From contig CANMLU010000022.1 of the NCBI GenBank assembly GCA_947498815.1, forward strand, positions 1 through 64,000: a stretch of 64,000 nucleotides of DNA, in the 5' to 3' direction. The position numbers were made by a program, and so were the translations under genes. A model generated the notes under the pieces. That model searched no databases. It saw only the letters and a program-made list of their open reading frames with translations, and was not told the DNA's origin. Positions 40,440-50,063 of this stretch are shown here, piece after piece. Source of the DNA: an uncultured Aquimarina sp. (GTDB lineage Bacteria; Bacteroidota; Bacteroidia; Flavobacteriales; Flavobacteriaceae). The first letter of the stretch is position 1, and each line of letters opens with the position of its first letter.

Positions 40440-41297
40440 TTGGAAAAAAAACTACACCTCCGCAATATCCTGGAGCTCAATCTTGCTATGCTTTTAATAA
40501 GCACTTCTGGTGCATTGGGTAGATATATTGATATGCCTGTTCCTGTTATAATTGGTTTTAGAGCCATTATGGCCGGGGTATTATTGTTTGTTTTTTGTAA
40601 ATGGAAAGGAATTTCATTTAGAACTGGAAGCAAAGATCGCCCAACCATTATTTTAAGTGGTGTTTTAATGGGGTTACATTGGGTAACCTATTTTTATGCT
40701 TTGAAATTATCCAATGTTGCAATTGGAATGTTGTCCATATTTACATACCCAGTTATTACTGCATTACTTGAACCCGTAGTATTGAAAACAAAATTTCAAA
40801 AAATACACTTACTACTAGCTTTATTGGTTTTGGTTGGAATTTATTTTTTGGTCCCCGATTTGGATTTCAGTAATTCATATACCAAAGCGGTAATTCTTGG
40901 GGTGATATCCGCTTTGTGTTACTCCTTGCGAAACCTTATCATGAAAACCAAAGTTGGTAGTTATAACGGCTCTGTTTTGATGTGGTATCAGTTGGTAGTC
41001 GTTTCTATTTTTCTACTTCCTTTTATTTTTATAATGGATAGCTCTGGGATCAAAGATCAATGGTTACCCACATTAACGTTGGCGCTATTAACTACCGCCA
41101 TTGGACATACTTTATTTCTGGCTAGTTTTAAACGATTTTCAATTACAACTGCAAGTATTATCAGTAGTGTACAACCTGTTTACGGTATTATCATTGGAAT
41201 GATATTTCTAGGAGAAATTCCTGTATTATCTACTATTATTGGAGGGCTATTAATTTTAACTTCAGTGGTTATTGAGAGTGTGCGAACTTACCGATAA
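40440..41297 (+). CDS. EamA/DMT superfamily transporter
   Basis: 285 residues with ten predicted membrane segments and the two-EamA-domain layout (GVLMGLHWVTYFYALKLSNVAIG in the first half; SVQPVYGIIIGMIFLGEIP in the second). The start is a TTG at 40440; no in-frame ATG lies before the first membrane helix. Members export metabolites or amino acids; the substrate is unknown. The 3' end is 3 bp from the convergent pseudouridine synthase gene. Confidence 0.85.
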   Translation: MEKKLHLRNILELNLAMLLISTSGALGRYIDMPVPVIIGFRAIMAGVLLFVFCKWKGISFRTGSKDRPTIILSGVLMGLHWVTYFYALKLSNVAIGMLSIFTYPVITALLEPVVLKTKFQKIHLLLALLVLVGIYFLVPDLDFSNSYTKAVILGVISALCYSLRNLIMKTKVGSYNGSVLMWYQLVVVSIFLLPFIFIMDSSGIKDQWLPTLTLALLTTAIGHTLFLASFKRFSITTASIISSVQPVYGIIIGMIFLGEIPVLSTIIGGLLILTSVVIESVRTYR

Positions 41298-41300
41298 TTT

Positions 41301-41996
41301 CTAAATACAAGCATTCCAAATAGGATCCGATGGAGGAGGAGCAATAACTGTTAAAGATTCTTTTTTTACAGGATGTGTAAAAGTAAGTTTTCTGGCATGT
41401 AAGTGAATACTTCCGTCTTTATTACTACGATCTGCACCATATTTTAAGTCTCCCTTAATAACAGATCCCACAGCCGATAGTTGAGAACGTATTTGATGAT
41501 GCCGACCGGTATGAAGGTCAATTTCTATTAGATAGTAGCGATCTAACCTTTTGAGTATTTCATAATCCAACATTGCTTTTTTACTATTCGAGACTTCATT
41601 TTGATGTGCATAAGATTTATTTTGTTTTGGATTACGCTTTAACCAATGTGTTAACGTATCTTTTTTGTTAGGAGGCACATTTTTTACAATTGCCCAATAG
41701 GTTTTTTTTGCTTCTTTTTCGGAAAACAATTTGTTGAGTCTTGGTAATGCTTTACTGGTTCTTGCAAACACAACTATACCGCTTGTTGGTCGGTCCAACC
41801 TATGTACTACCCCAAGATATACGGCTCCAGGTTTATTGTATTTCTCTGCAATATAGTCTTTGACAACCTCGCTAAGCGGTTTATCACCTGTTTTATCTCC
41901 CTGTACAATATCACCCGGCCTTTTGTTCACAATGATAATGTGATTGTCTTCGTAAAGCACCTGGAGGTTGTTTTTGTTTGAGAGAATCTTTGACAT
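41301..41996 (-). CDS. RluA family pseudouridine synthase
   Basis: 231 residues. The catalytic motif GVVHRLDRPTSGIVVFA contains the active-site Asp; VLYEDNHIIIVNKRPGD at the start and LHTGRHHQIRSQLSAVG later are also family features. There is no S4 domain. It converts uridine to pseudouridine in rRNA or tRNA; the target site cannot be assigned. It is downstream of panB on the same strand, with a four-helix-bundle gene and repeats in between. Confidence 0.9.
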   Translation of the reverse strand: MSKILSNKNNLQVLYEDNHIIIVNKRPGDIVQGDKTGDKPLSEVVKDYIAEKYNKPGAVYLGVVHRLDRPTSGIVVFARTSKALPRLNKLFSEKEAKKTYWAIVKNVPPNKKDTLTHWLKRNPKQNKSYAHQNEVSNSKKAMLDYEILKRLDRYYLIEIDLHTGRHHQIRSQLSAVGSVIKGDLKYGADRSNKDGSIHLHARKLTFTHPVKKESLTVIAPPPSDPIWNACI

Positions 41997-42000
41997 TTTG

Positions 42001-42056
42001 GATTATTGGATTATTGGATTATTGGATTGTTGGATTGTTGGATTGTTGGATTATTT
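42001..42056. repeat. 7 x GATT(A/G)TTG octamer array
   Basis: Seven 8-bp units: three GATTATTG, three GATTGTTG and a final GATTATTT. The last unit supplies the stop codon of the four-helix-bundle gene, and the array fills the gap to the pseudouridine synthase start codon. Confidence 0.95.
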
Positions 42057-42401
42057 CAGTGTGGCATTAAACTTTGATGTCATCTTAATAATGGATTCCA
42101 GGTCTTTATAAAGTTCATCAAGCTCTGCTTGATTTATAAAGTTTAAATCATAGGAAATTAGTAATTGTGTTTCAATTTCATAAGCCGATCCTAAAGTCAT
42201 TTGCAGAAACCTTGAAAAATCTTTGTTTGATTTTCGTGATGAACCTTCAGCTATATTTGAAGGGATTGATACAGATGCTCTTCTTAATTGATTAGTCAAC
42301 CCAAATTTTTCAGTTTCAGGATACCTAGATGTAACAGTATAAATTTTGGCACAAAACTCTCTACTTTTTTTCCATATTTCTAAGTCCTTAAATCTGTGCA
42401 T
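42051..42401 (-). CDS. four-helix-bundle protein (S23 / 23S rRNA intervening-sequence protein family)
   Basis: 116 residues, full length. The family pattern is clear: FKDLEIWKKSREFCAKIY, then FGLTNQLRRASVSIPSNIAEGSSR and a C-terminal helix pair. The homopentameric S23/Avd-like fold binds nucleic acid in some relatives (bAvd of diversity-generating retroelements, proteins encoded in 23S rRNA intervening sequences). No reverse transcriptase or rRNA is nearby. Octamer repeats flank it on both sides (42001-42056 and 42432-42464), and it splits two genes, panB and the pseudouridine synthase, that I would expect to be adjacent, suggesting an inserted unit. Confidence 0.9.
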   Translation of the reverse strand: MHRFKDLEIWKKSREFCAKIYTVTSRYPETEKFGLTNQLRRASVSIPSNIAEGSSRKSNKDFSRFLQMTLGSAYEIETQLLISYDLNFINQAELDELYKDLESIIKMTSKFNATLK

Positions 42402-42431
42402 ATTTAAAAGTCTAGCAATTGAATATATCTA

Positions 42432-42464
42432 AAGATCCAACAATCTAATAATCTAATTAATCTG
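42432..42464. repeat. degenerate octamer repeat, inverted to the array at 42001
   Basis: On the minus strand this reads GATTAATTA, GATTATTA, GATTGTTG, GATC: the same 8-bp family as the array at the other end of the four-helix-bundle gene, but inverted and decayed. Confidence 0.65.
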
Positions 42465-42467
42465 AAA

Positions 42468-43286
42468 CTAGTATTGTTCATTGTCATTAGGAAAATCCAC
42501 AGCTTTTACATCGGTTACATATTGTTTAAAAGCATTAGTCATTTCTGTATATAAATCCAGGTAGCGTCTTAAGAAACGCGGATTGAATTCATGGGTCATC
42601 CCGAGCATGTCATGAGTAACTAATACTTGTCCGTCCACACCATTTCCTGCGCCGATACCAATGATAGGTATGGTGAGGCTTTCTGCGACTTCTTTGGCCA
42701 GTTTGGCAGGTACTTTTTCCAATACAATAGCAAAACATCCTATTTTTTCAAGCATTAATGCATCTTCTTTGAGTTTTTGTGCCTCTTCCTCTTCTTTAGC
42801 CCGTACCGTGTAGGTTCCGAATTTGTAAATGGATTGCGGTGTTAATCCAAGATGCCCCATAACTGGGATGCCAGCATTTAGAGTTCTTTTTATTGATTCT
42901 TTTATTTCTTTTCCACCTTCCATTTTTACGGCATGTCCACCGGATTCTTTCATGATTCTTATGGCAGAACGCAAGGCTTCCTTTGGGTCACTTTGATAAC
43001 TTCCAAAAGGTATATCAACAACAATAAGTGCACGATCAATTGCCCTAATAACAGAAGACGCGTGATAAATCATTTGATCTAATGTAATCGGCAATGTAGT
43101 TTCATGTCCGGCCATTACATTGGATGCAGAATCTCCTACCAAAATTACATCAACACCAGCTCCATCAACAATTTTTGCCATGGTATAATCATAAGCTGTT
43201 AGCATTGAAATTTTTTCTCCATTGGCTTTCATTTCGACAAGGGATTTTACTGTGACGCGTTTGTAATCTTTTTTGGCTGTAGACAT
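42468..43286 (-). CDS. panB: 3-methyl-2-oxobutanoate hydroxymethyltransferase
   Basis: 272 residues, full length. [26 protein letters not shown], the Mg-binding [16 protein letters not shown] and the conserved [20 protein letters not shown] identify PanB. It transfers a hydroxymethyl group from methylene-tetrahydrofolate to 2-ketoisovalerate, the first step of pantothenate and coenzyme A synthesis. The substrate is the same keto acid used by LeuA. No other pan gene is in the window. Confidence 0.95.
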   Translation of the reverse strand: MSTAKKDYKRVTVKSLVEMKANGEKISMLTAYDYTMAKIVDGAGVDVILVGDSASNVMAGHETTLPITLDQMIYHASSVIRAIDRALIVVDIPFGSYQSDPKEALRSAIRIMKESGGHAVKMEGGKEIKESIKRTLNAGIPVMGHLGLTPQSIYKFGTYTVRAKEEEEAQKLKEDALMLEKIGCFAIVLEKVPAKLAKEVAESLTIPIIGIGAGNGVDGQVLVTHDMLGMTHEFNPRFLRRYLDLYTEMTNAFKQYVTDVKAVDFPNDNEQY

Positions 43287-43442
43287 TTTGCTGTTTATTT
43301 TTTAGGAATGTAAAAGTAAGCATTTACCTATATCGTAACAAGTATAAGAGGTTTTTGATTTTTTTTTATTTTTAATCAATTGTAAATAATGAATTCGTAA
43401 CAATTATGAAATTCTTACATTTAAGGATCAAAAAATAAGATC

Positions 43443-43928
43443 ATGTATAAAATAATAGTATGTATTTGTCTATTTGCTTTATCCGTTATCAACGGGTATT
43501 CACAAAAAAAAGCTTCCGAGGATGATACAAATCGATATGAAAAAGAGGTCAAACAGACAATTCTAGAGTTTTTTGAAGGGTTTCATTCTGGGGATACTGT
43601 AAAAATAAAAAAGACCATGGATGACAACATCATCATGCAGACTATTGCCCAAACAAAAGACGGAGGTAAAAAAGCAGTTCAAACAGATGTTGGTAAATTC
43701 TTAAAGTCCATCAATGGAAGGCCTTCTGGACAACGATGGGACGAACGATTATTACTTTTTAAAATCGATGCAGATTCTGCCATAGCAAACGCATGGACTC
43801 CTTATGAATTTTACTTCAATGACAAGTTTAGTCATTGTGGTGTAAATGTATTTCAACTATTTAATGATGGCACTTCCTGGAAAATAATTGCTCTTGCCGA
43901 TACACGACATAGGGAAGGGTGTAAGTAG
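43443..43928 (+). CDS. secreted NTF2-like (SnoaL/DUF4440-type) protein
   Basis: 161 residues. A signal peptide (MYKIIVCICLFALSVINGYSQ) is followed by a cone-shaped NTF2-like fold: a long first helix (VKQTILEFFEGFHSGD), then strands ending in ANAWTPYEFYFN and HCGVNVFQLFNDGTSWKI. Such proteins include isomerases, ketosteroid-type enzymes and binding proteins; no catalytic signature is seen that would choose. It is probably periplasmic and monocistronic. Confidence 0.78.
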   Translation: MYKIIVCICLFALSVINGYSQKKASEDDTNRYEKEVKQTILEFFEGFHSGDTVKIKKTMDDNIIMQTIAQTKDGGKKAVQTDVGKFLKSINGRPSGQRWDERLLLFKIDADSAIANAWTPYEFYFNDKFSHCGVNVFQLFNDGTSWKIIALADTRHREGCK

Positions 43929-43933
43929 ATACT

Positions 43934-43968
43934 AGGTTTGAGGTTTGAGGTTTGAGGTTTGAGGTTTG
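43934..43968. repeat. 5 x AGGTTTG tandem heptamer
   Basis: Five perfect heptamers begin 5 bp after the stop codon of the NTF2-like gene, in the junction with the convergent serine dehydratase gene. Confidence 0.95.
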
Positions 43969-43982
43969 TAGTCTATTGGTTT

Positions 43983-44015
43983 CTTTCCCTTTGGGAAAGA
44001 TGTCCGAAGCACAGA
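43983..44015. repeat. hairpin and possible dispersed repeat
   Basis: CTTTCCC-TTT-GGGAAAG (43983-43999) is a perfect 7-bp hairpin followed by ATGTCCGAAGCACAGAGAGG. It lies between convergent genes and could end transcription, but lacks a T-run; the sequence resembles intergenic repeats common in flavobacterial genomes (recollection, not a search). Confidence 0.45.
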
Positions 44016-44021
44016 GAGGGA

Positions 44022-45446
44022 TTAACAATCACTTAAACTCACTTTTACGGCGAGACCACCCTCACTGGTTTCTTTGTATTTGGTGTTCATGTCCTGTGCT
44101 GTTTCCCACATCGTTTCAATTACTTTGTCAAGAGGAACTTTGGCATGTGCGGCATCACCATCCAGTGCCATTTCACATGCATTAATAGCTTTTATAGCTC
44201 CCATGGCATTTCTTTCAATACATGGGATTTGTACTAATCCGCCTATAGGGTCACATGTTAATCCTAAATGATGTTCCATAGCAATCTCACTGGCCATGAG
44301 TACTTGTTCTGGTGTTCCTCCCATCAATTCTGTGAGAGCACCTGCAGCCATTGCAGATGAAACTCCTATCTCGGCTTGGCAACCGCCCATTGCAGCAGAT
44401 ATAGTAGCCCCTTTTTTAAATAAACTACCAATTTCTCCAGCTACCAACATAAATTGCTTTATATCTTCAAAATTGGCATCGTGATTTTCGATAACCATAT
44501 AATACATCATTACTGCCGGAATAACACCAGCGCTACCATTTGTTGGAGCTGTTACCACTCGTCCCAAAGATGCATTAACCTCATTTACTGCCAGAGCAAA
44601 ACAAGACACCCACTTTAATATCTGACGAAATTTCACTTCAGTATCGCGTATGGCTTCAATCCATTCTGTTGGGTCTATATAGGTAGCAGTGCCGATAAGT
44701 TTTTTATGCGTGTCATATGCTCTTCGCCTTACATTTAATCCACCGGGTAGTGTACCTTCGGTATGACAGCCTGTGTACATAGATTCGAGCATCACATTCC
44801 ATATTTGTGAGATTCTCTCATCAATTTCTTGATCGCTTCTCAAAGACCGTTCATTTTCAAGTACTATTTCGGATACTTTTTTGTTTTTAGCACTGCAATA
44901 CTCAAGTAAATCTGTAGCTTTTTGAATGGGTAAGGGAAAGCATTGAAATTCTTCGAGTTTTTTCTCTTTTCTTTTTCGTTCTTCTTTCACAACAAAACCG
45001 CCTCCAATAGAATAAAATGAAGATGATATTGTTTTTCCATTAGTTAATGTCGCATGAAAAGTCATACCATTAGGATGAAACTCTTTGAATTCTCTATTAA
45101 ATACAATTTGCGTAGTAGGATCAAAAGTAACTTGTAATTCATTATTCAATTCAAGTTTCTTTAAGGCTGTGATGTCTGCTACTATTGTTGAAATATCGGA
45201 TACATTAATAGTTTGTGGGTCATAACCACATAAACCCAAAATTACCGCAATATCTGTAGCATGACCTTTGCCGGTTAAGGATAATGATCCAAAAAGATCC
45301 ACTGAAATTGAAGAAACTTCATCAAATACTTTTTCATTTTTAAGTTCTGCAATCCATCTTCGTCCAGCTCTCCAAGGACCTAGCGTATGAGAACTTGAAG
45401 GACCGACTCCTATCTTAAGCATATCAAAGACACTAATACATTCCAT
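44022..45446 (-). CDS. sdaA: L-serine ammonia-lyase, iron-sulfur type
   Basis: 474 residues, the single-chain form with beta and alpha domains fused. SVFDMLKIGVGPSSSHTLGPW at the start, TGCHTEGTLPGGLNVRRRA, and the 4Fe-4S cysteine regions GGCQAEIGVSSAMAAGAL and GLTCDPIGGLVQIPCIERNA are all present. It deaminates L-serine to pyruvate and ammonia in the cytoplasm. It is monocistronic, convergent with the NTF2-like gene and divergent from dnaK. Confidence 0.93.
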   Translation of the reverse strand: MECISVFDMLKIGVGPSSSHTLGPWRAGRRWIAELKNEKVFDEVSSISVDLFGSLSLTGKGHATDIAVILGLCGYDPQTINVSDISTIVADITALKKLELNNELQVTFDPTTQIVFNREFKEFHPNGMTFHATLTNGKTISSSFYSIGGGFVVKEERKRKEKKLEEFQCFPLPIQKATDLLEYCSAKNKKVSEIVLENERSLRSDQEIDERISQIWNVMLESMYTGCHTEGTLPGGLNVRRRAYDTHKKLIGTATYIDPTEWIEAIRDTEVKFRQILKWVSCFALAVNEVNASLGRVVTAPTNGSAGVIPAVMMYYMVIENHDANFEDIKQFMLVAGEIGSLFKKGATISAAMGGCQAEIGVSSAMAAGALTELMGGTPEQVLMASEIAMEHHLGLTCDPIGGLVQIPCIERNAMGAIKAINACEMALDGDAAHAKVPLDKVIETMWETAQDMNTKYKETSEGGLAVKVSLSDC

Positions 45447-45594
45447 TATCCTTAATTATTTGAGTGAATTAGGAGGTAAATATAGTTTTTTGACAATAAA
45501 TAAACTTCTTTTTTAAGGAATAGTTATTGTTAATCAGTATTCTCGTTTTCTAGGAAGCACAAGTACAGATATCTTGGTTATTTGGAGAGGCATA

Positions 45595-45609
45595 ATGACA
45601 TCCTGTCAT
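45595..45609. promoter_or_regulatory. inverted repeat upstream of dnaK
   Basis: ATGACA-TCC-TGTCAT is a perfect 6-bp inverted repeat 78 bp before the dnaK start. It is not the CIRCE element (TTAGCACTC-N9-GAGTGCTAA). It is a candidate heat-shock operator or part of the promoter. Confidence 0.4.
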
Positions 45610-45686
45610 ACAGATCGTAATGGCATAATCATTGACCTTACAGCATTGAATTATTATGAATAACATATAACTATTTAATATAAAAG

Positions 45687-47603
45687 ATGAGTAAAATAAT
45701 AGGAATAGACTTAGGGACAACCAACTCTTGTGTTTCTGTAATGGAAGGTAATGAGCCTGTAGTAATCCCTAATGCTGAAGGTAAAAGAACTACTCCTTCT
45801 GTAATAGCTTTTGTAGAAGGAGGAGAAATTAAAGTTGGAGATCCTGCAAAAAGACAGGCGGTTACAAATCCAACTAAGACTATCTCTTCTATCAAGAGAT
45901 TTATGGGAAATAAATTCTCTGAATCTGCAAAAGAAGCAAAAAGAGCTGCTTATAAAGTAGTAAAAGGAGATAATGACACACCGCGTGTTGATATCGATGG
46001 GCGATTATATACGCCACAAGAATTATCAGCAATGACACTTCAGAAAATGAAGAAAACTGCAGAGGATTATCTTGGTCAAGATGTTTCTAGAGCAGTAATC
46101 ACTGTACCGGCATATTTTAATGATGCACAACGTCAAGCTACTAAAGAAGCTGGAGAAATTGCTGGTTTAAAAGTAGAGCGTATTATCAATGAACCTACAG
46201 CTGCTGCACTAGCGTATGGTCTTGATAAAAAAGGAACAGATCAAAAAATTGTTGTATTTGATTTTGGTGGTGGTACACATGATGTATCTATCCTAGAATT
46301 GGGTGATGGTGTATTTGAGGTATTAGCTACCGATGGAGATACACACCTTGGAGGAGATGATGTAGATCAAAAAATCATAGATTGGTTGGCTGAAGAATTT
46401 AAGGCAGATGAAAACATGGACCTTCGAGAAGATCCTATGGCTTTACAACGTCTTAAAGAAGCTGCAGAAAAGGCAAAAATTGAGTTGTCTTCTTCTTCAC
46501 AAACAGAAATCAATTTACCATATGTGACTGCTACCGCTAGTGGACCTAAACACTTGGTAAGAACATTGAACAAATCTAAATTTGATCAATTAATAGATGA
46601 TTTAGTAAAACGTACTGTTGAGCCATGTCGTACAGCACTTAAAGCAGCTGGGTTATCAACTAGCGATATCGACGAAATTATATTGGTAGGTGGATCTACG
46701 CGTATTCCTGCGGTACAGGAAGCTGTAGAAAAATTCTTCGGAAAATCACCTAGTAAAGGTGTGAACCCAGATGAAGTTGTTGCCGTTGGAGCTGCAATCC
46801 AGGGTGGGGTATTAACAGGTGATGTTAAAGATGTATTGTTATTGGATGTTACACCTCTTTCTCTTGGTATTGAGACAATGGGTAATGTAATGACCAAGCT
46901 AATTGATGCTAATACAACAATCCCAACCAAGAAGTCACAAGTATTCTCTACTGCGGCAGATAATCAACCATCGGTTGAAATCCATGTATTGCAAGGAGAG
47001 CGTCCTATGGCTGCAGATAATAAAACAATCGGTCGCTTCCACTTAGATGGAATTCCACCTGCACAAAGAGGAACACCGCAGATCGAAGTTACTTTTGATA
47101 TTGATGCCAATGGTATTATTAAAGTTTCTGCAACAGATAAAGCAACCAATAAGTCTCAGGATATCCGAATCGAAGCTTCTTCTGGATTAACAGAAGAAGA
47201 AATCGAAAAGATGAAGCAAGAAGCTGAAGCGAATGCTGAAGCAGATAAAGCAGCAAAAGAAACTGCAGATAAGCTTAATGAAGCAGACGGAATGATTTTC
47301 CAGACGGAAAAGCAGTTAACAGAGTTTGGTGATAAAATTTCTGATGATAATAAGAAACCAGTTGAAGAAGCTTTAGAAGAATTAAAGAAAGCTTATGAAA
47401 CCAAGGACCTTGCTATTATACAACCAGCATTGGATAAAATCAATGAAGCTTGGAAAGCTGCTAGTGAAGAGATGTACAAAGCTCAAGCCGAAGCACAACA
47501 AAATGGACAACCTGGCCCAGATGCCGGAGCAGATCAGTCTACCGATGGTGGTGGTTCTGAAGGAAGTGATGTTGAAGATGTGGACTTCGAAGAAGTGAAG
47601 TAA
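45687..47603 (+). CDS. dnaK: molecular chaperone DnaK (Hsp70)
   Basis: 638 residues, full length. The ATPase domain starts [16 protein letters not shown] and contains [30 protein letters not shown] and [10 protein letters not shown]; the substrate-binding domain and helical lid follow, ending in EDVDFEEVK. It folds and protects proteins with DnaJ and GrpE, neither of which is next to it here. It is monocistronic with its own strong terminator at 47664. Confidence 0.98.
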   Translation: MSKIIGIDLGTTNSCVSVMEGNEPVVIPNAEGKRTTPSVIAFVEGGEIKVGDPAKRQAVTNPTKTISSIKRFMGNKFSESAKEAKRAAYKVVKGDNDTPRVDIDGRLYTPQELSAMTLQKMKKTAEDYLGQDVSRAVITVPAYFNDAQRQATKEAGEIAGLKVERIINEPTAAALAYGLDKKGTDQKIVVFDFGGGTHDVSILELGDGVFEVLATDGDTHLGGDDVDQKIIDWLAEEFKADENMDLREDPMALQRLKEAAEKAKIELSSSSQTEINLPYVTATASGPKHLVRTLNKSKFDQLIDDLVKRTVEPCRTALKAAGLSTSDIDEIILVGGSTRIPAVQEAVEKFFGKSPSKGVNPDEVVAVGAAIQGGVLTGDVKDVLLLDVTPLSLGIETMGNVMTKLIDANTTIPTKKSQVFSTAADNQPSVEIHVLQGERPMAADNKTIGRFHLDGIPPAQRGTPQIEVTFDIDANGIIKVSATDKATNKSQDIRIEASSGLTEEEIEKMKQEAEANAEADKAAKETADKLNEADGMIFQTEKQLTEFGDKISDDNKKPVEEALEELKKAYETKDLAIIQPALDKINEAWKAASEEMYKAQAEAQQNGQPGPDAGADQSTDGGGSEGSDVEDVDFEEVK

Positions 47604-47663
47604 TTACGAATATGTAAATATTTCTATAGAGGGAATTCTATTCCTTCCTATTAAGCTTCTCAT

Positions 47664-47709
47664 AAAAAAAGAAACCTGTGAAATAATTATTTCGCAGGTT
47701 TCTTTTTTT
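47664..47709 (+). terminator. terminator of dnaK
   Basis: A-run plus GAAACCTG (47671-47678) pairs with CAGGTTTC (47695-47702) followed by seven T; a further inner stem GAAATAATTATTTC extends the hairpin. It is likely to work on both strands, serving the convergent hydroxylase gene too. Confidence 0.9.
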
Positions 47710-47753
47710 AATAATAATAATGTAATGTAGCAAGATAAAGCTATACTTTTATT

Positions 47754-48632
47754 TTAGGTTCCTTCCCAATCCGGGGGTTTGATAAATACCAAAAGCTTAT
47801 TCTTAAACCCTTTGGTTTTTCTAATTTTGTTATATAGTCTGGTTAGCCCATGAAAAAATACCTTTATAGGGTTGTTTGAGTTTAGCGGCTCAGAAATACC
47901 ATATTTTACCTTTTCTATTTCTGGTTCAAAAGTGCCAAACATCCGATCCCAAATTATTAATATTCCTGCATAATTCTTATCCCAATATTGTCTATTTGAA
48001 CCGTGATGCACTCGATGATGTGATGGGGTGTTAAAAATATATTCTACTGGTCTTGTAAATTTTCCGATAATTTCTGTGTGAAGCAAGGTTTGAAATACCT
48101 GTACAAAAACTTCTGATAATAAAACCAAAATAGGGTCGAATCCCAACATTACAATAGGTAACGAAAAAACTATTGGTAAAATGGCATCCAAAGGGCCAAA
48201 ACGATAAGCTACCGACATATTAAAATGCGGCGAACTATGATGTACCGTATGTGTTGCCCAACCAATACCAATTCGATGCATCATTCGGTGTTCCCAGTAG
48301 TAGGCCAAATCGGCTAGCAAAATACAAGTGATGATGGTTGCCCAATTTAGTTCTAGATGAGGTAGACTAAAGTTGTCATAAATCCAAAAATAAACTTTAG
48401 TTATGGCTAGTATTCCAAGTATTATTTCAATAATGAAGAAAGCTCCAAAAGTGATAATATTAGCAACAGAATCCAAAATTAAATCTTTTGTAAGACGTTT
48501 TTGGTATGCATAACGAATTAGCTCTAATATAAAAAATGGAAGAATGATATAAACTAGGCTTAAGTCGTTTAGAACATAAAACCAATACTCTACATTTAGC
48601 CAATCAAGTTTTTTTGATAAGAAATCTATCAT
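47754..48632 (-). CDS. sterol desaturase / fatty acid hydroxylase family membrane protein
   Basis: 292 residues with about five membrane segments and the eight-histidine di-iron pattern: HRMMH, HTVHH (in THTVHHSSPHFNMSVAYR) and HRVHHGSN. Members hydroxylate or desaturate lipids, sphingolipids, carotenoids or ether lipids; the substrate here is unknown. It starts 3 bp after the preceding gene's stop and is probably cotranscribed with it and perhaps with the Crp-type regulator. Confidence 0.87.
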   Translation of the reverse strand: MIDFLSKKLDWLNVEYWFYVLNDLSLVYIILPFFILELIRYAYQKRLTKDLILDSVANIITFGAFFIIEIILGILAITKVYFWIYDNFSLPHLELNWATIITCILLADLAYYWEHRMMHRIGIGWATHTVHHSSPHFNMSVAYRFGPLDAILPIVFSLPIVMLGFDPILVLLSEVFVQVFQTLLHTEIIGKFTRPVEYIFNTPSHHRVHHGSNRQYWDKNYAGILIIWDRMFGTFEPEIEKVKYGISEPLNSNNPIKVFFHGLTRLYNKIRKTKGFKNKLLVFIKPPDWEGT

Positions 48633-48635
48633 GTT

Positions 48636-49187
48636 TTATATTTTTTTCCAAGTCTCTACATCACTATAACCATAGTACTCATAGCTTAATTTAAAAGTGT
48701 TTTCATCAATCATATCGATATTACATTTTACGTCATATTGTTTTCCTTCATAACTAATAACGTAAATACCTTCGCCTTTATATCCATCAAATTTTTGAAT
48801 AATGAGTACTTTTGTTTTTTTTGCTTTTTCAATATTTCCATTTCTATCTTGATATTCGTAGGTGTATGCATGAAAAGCCTTGCTTTCTTTTTTTACATCA
48901 TAAACAATGACCCCATCAAAATCTTTTGAACTATAGGTTACTTTCCATTTCCCTATTATATAATCTGTTTCATAGTTGATAAATTCATCCTGTTCTGTTT
49001 CTATAGAAGACGGTACCACCTCCGAATTTTCGATTTCTGAAGTAGGACTATTTGATGCATGTTCTTTCCAATATAAATTGGATTCTGAACTTTTCGAAGT
49101 TAAAGAGAGATAGTTTACCAAATGTGCTGTACCTGCAATAAAGATTATAATTGCTAAACTCTTAAATAATAATGTGGACGATTTCAT
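48636..49187 (-). CDS. hypothetical exported or membrane-anchored protein
   Basis: 183 residues. An N-terminal hydrophobic segment (SLAIIIFIAGTAHLVNYLSL) could be a signal anchor. A low-complexity Ser/Glu linker (about 32-60) leads to a lipocalin-like beta-rich domain (IIGKWKVTYSSKDFDGVIVYDV ... YDVKCNIDMIDENTFKLSYEYYG). No family is firmly recognised. It directly precedes the sterol desaturase-type gene with a 3-bp gap, which suggests a shared function in envelope lipid modification (inference). Confidence 0.7.
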   Translation of the reverse strand: MKSSTLLFKSLAIIIFIAGTAHLVNYLSLTSKSSESNLYWKEHASNSPTSEIENSEVVPSSIETEQDEFINYETDYIIGKWKVTYSSKDFDGVIVYDVKKESKAFHAYTYEYQDRNGNIEKAKKTKVLIIQKFDGYKGEGIYVISYEGKQYDVKCNIDMIDENTFKLSYEYYGYSDVETWKKI

Positions 49188-49270
49188 AATTTATTTTGTT
49201 ACAAAACTACCTGACTTAAAATTCCTATACTTTGATCTAAATCAAAAAATCATTTTTCTTAAGTGCTTTT

Positions 49271-49831
49271 TTAATTTCCGCGAATTCTACTTAAGGTTTC
49301 CTGACTAATTCCAATCATTGAGGCAATATGACCCAGATTAGCCCTTTGGGTAATATCGGGAAAAACTGAAATGAGTAGCTCATATTTTTCTTTAGAAGAC
49401 ATAAAATAATAACCTTTATAAAAATCATCAAGAAGAGCAACGACTTCTTCCATAATCAATCGACCAAAACGCTCCAATACATTGTACTTTGTATAAAGTT
49501 CTTGCCATTGATCATAAGTGAGAGAATAAATTAGCGTGTCTTCGATTGCTTGAATAGATTCTGTTGCCGGTTTACATCGTAGATAACTGTGCCATGAGGT
49601 AACGATAGAATTATCTGGATAGATCCAATATGTGATATCTTTTCCTTTTTGATAAAAATATGTTCGTACTGTTCCTTTTTCGATAAAATATATCCGCTTA
49701 CAGATCTTTCCTTCCTCTAACAGGATATCTCCTTTTAATACATTTTCAATTAAAACTAAGTCCAAAATTTCTTTTTTTACCTCTTCTGAAATTGAAACGT
49801 ATTGTTGTATGTAATAGAGAAATGAGCTCAT
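49271..49831 (-). CDS. Crp/Fnr family transcriptional regulator
   Basis: 186 residues. A cyclic nucleotide-binding beta-roll (about 30-115: GDILLEEGKICKRIYFIEKGTVRTYF) is followed by a helical dimerisation region and a short C-terminal helix-turn-helix (RANLGHIASMIGISQETLSRIRG). Bacteroidota have many such Crp-like regulators, most with unknown ligands. No cysteine cluster like that of Fnr is present. It lies 83 bp upstream of the two-gene membrane cluster and may regulate it. Confidence 0.85.
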   Translation of the reverse strand: MSSFLYYIQQYVSISEEVKKEILDLVLIENVLKGDILLEEGKICKRIYFIEKGTVRTYFYQKGKDITYWIYPDNSIVTSWHSYLRCKPATESIQAIEDTLIYSLTYDQWQELYTKYNVLERFGRLIMEEVVALLDDFYKGYYFMSSKEKYELLISVFPDITQRANLGHIASMIGISQETLSRIRGN

Positions 49832-50063
49832 CTAGTTAAATTAACAAAAACAAACCAAAAAGAAGCAAAAAAGAGATTATAAAATACGAGATAGTTCACC
49901 GTTTTTGAATTATACCTTTTTATTTCCAAGCCTTCAGTTGCCATATCCATAATTTTGATGAGTAAAACTGTAACAATACTTTTTATATACTGTCTCTATT
50001 ATAGTCTATGCAGAATAAAAAATCATATTTTCAATATAATCATCTCACTCTAAAAACAACAAC

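Noticed and set aside
42051-42401. Four-helix-bundle gene considered as part of a diversity-generating retroelement
   Set aside because: No reverse transcriptase, template repeat or variable repeat is found nearby.
46586-46930. 114-codon minus-strand frame inside dnaK
   Set aside because: Antisense to a strongly conserved chaperone gene; no signals of its own.
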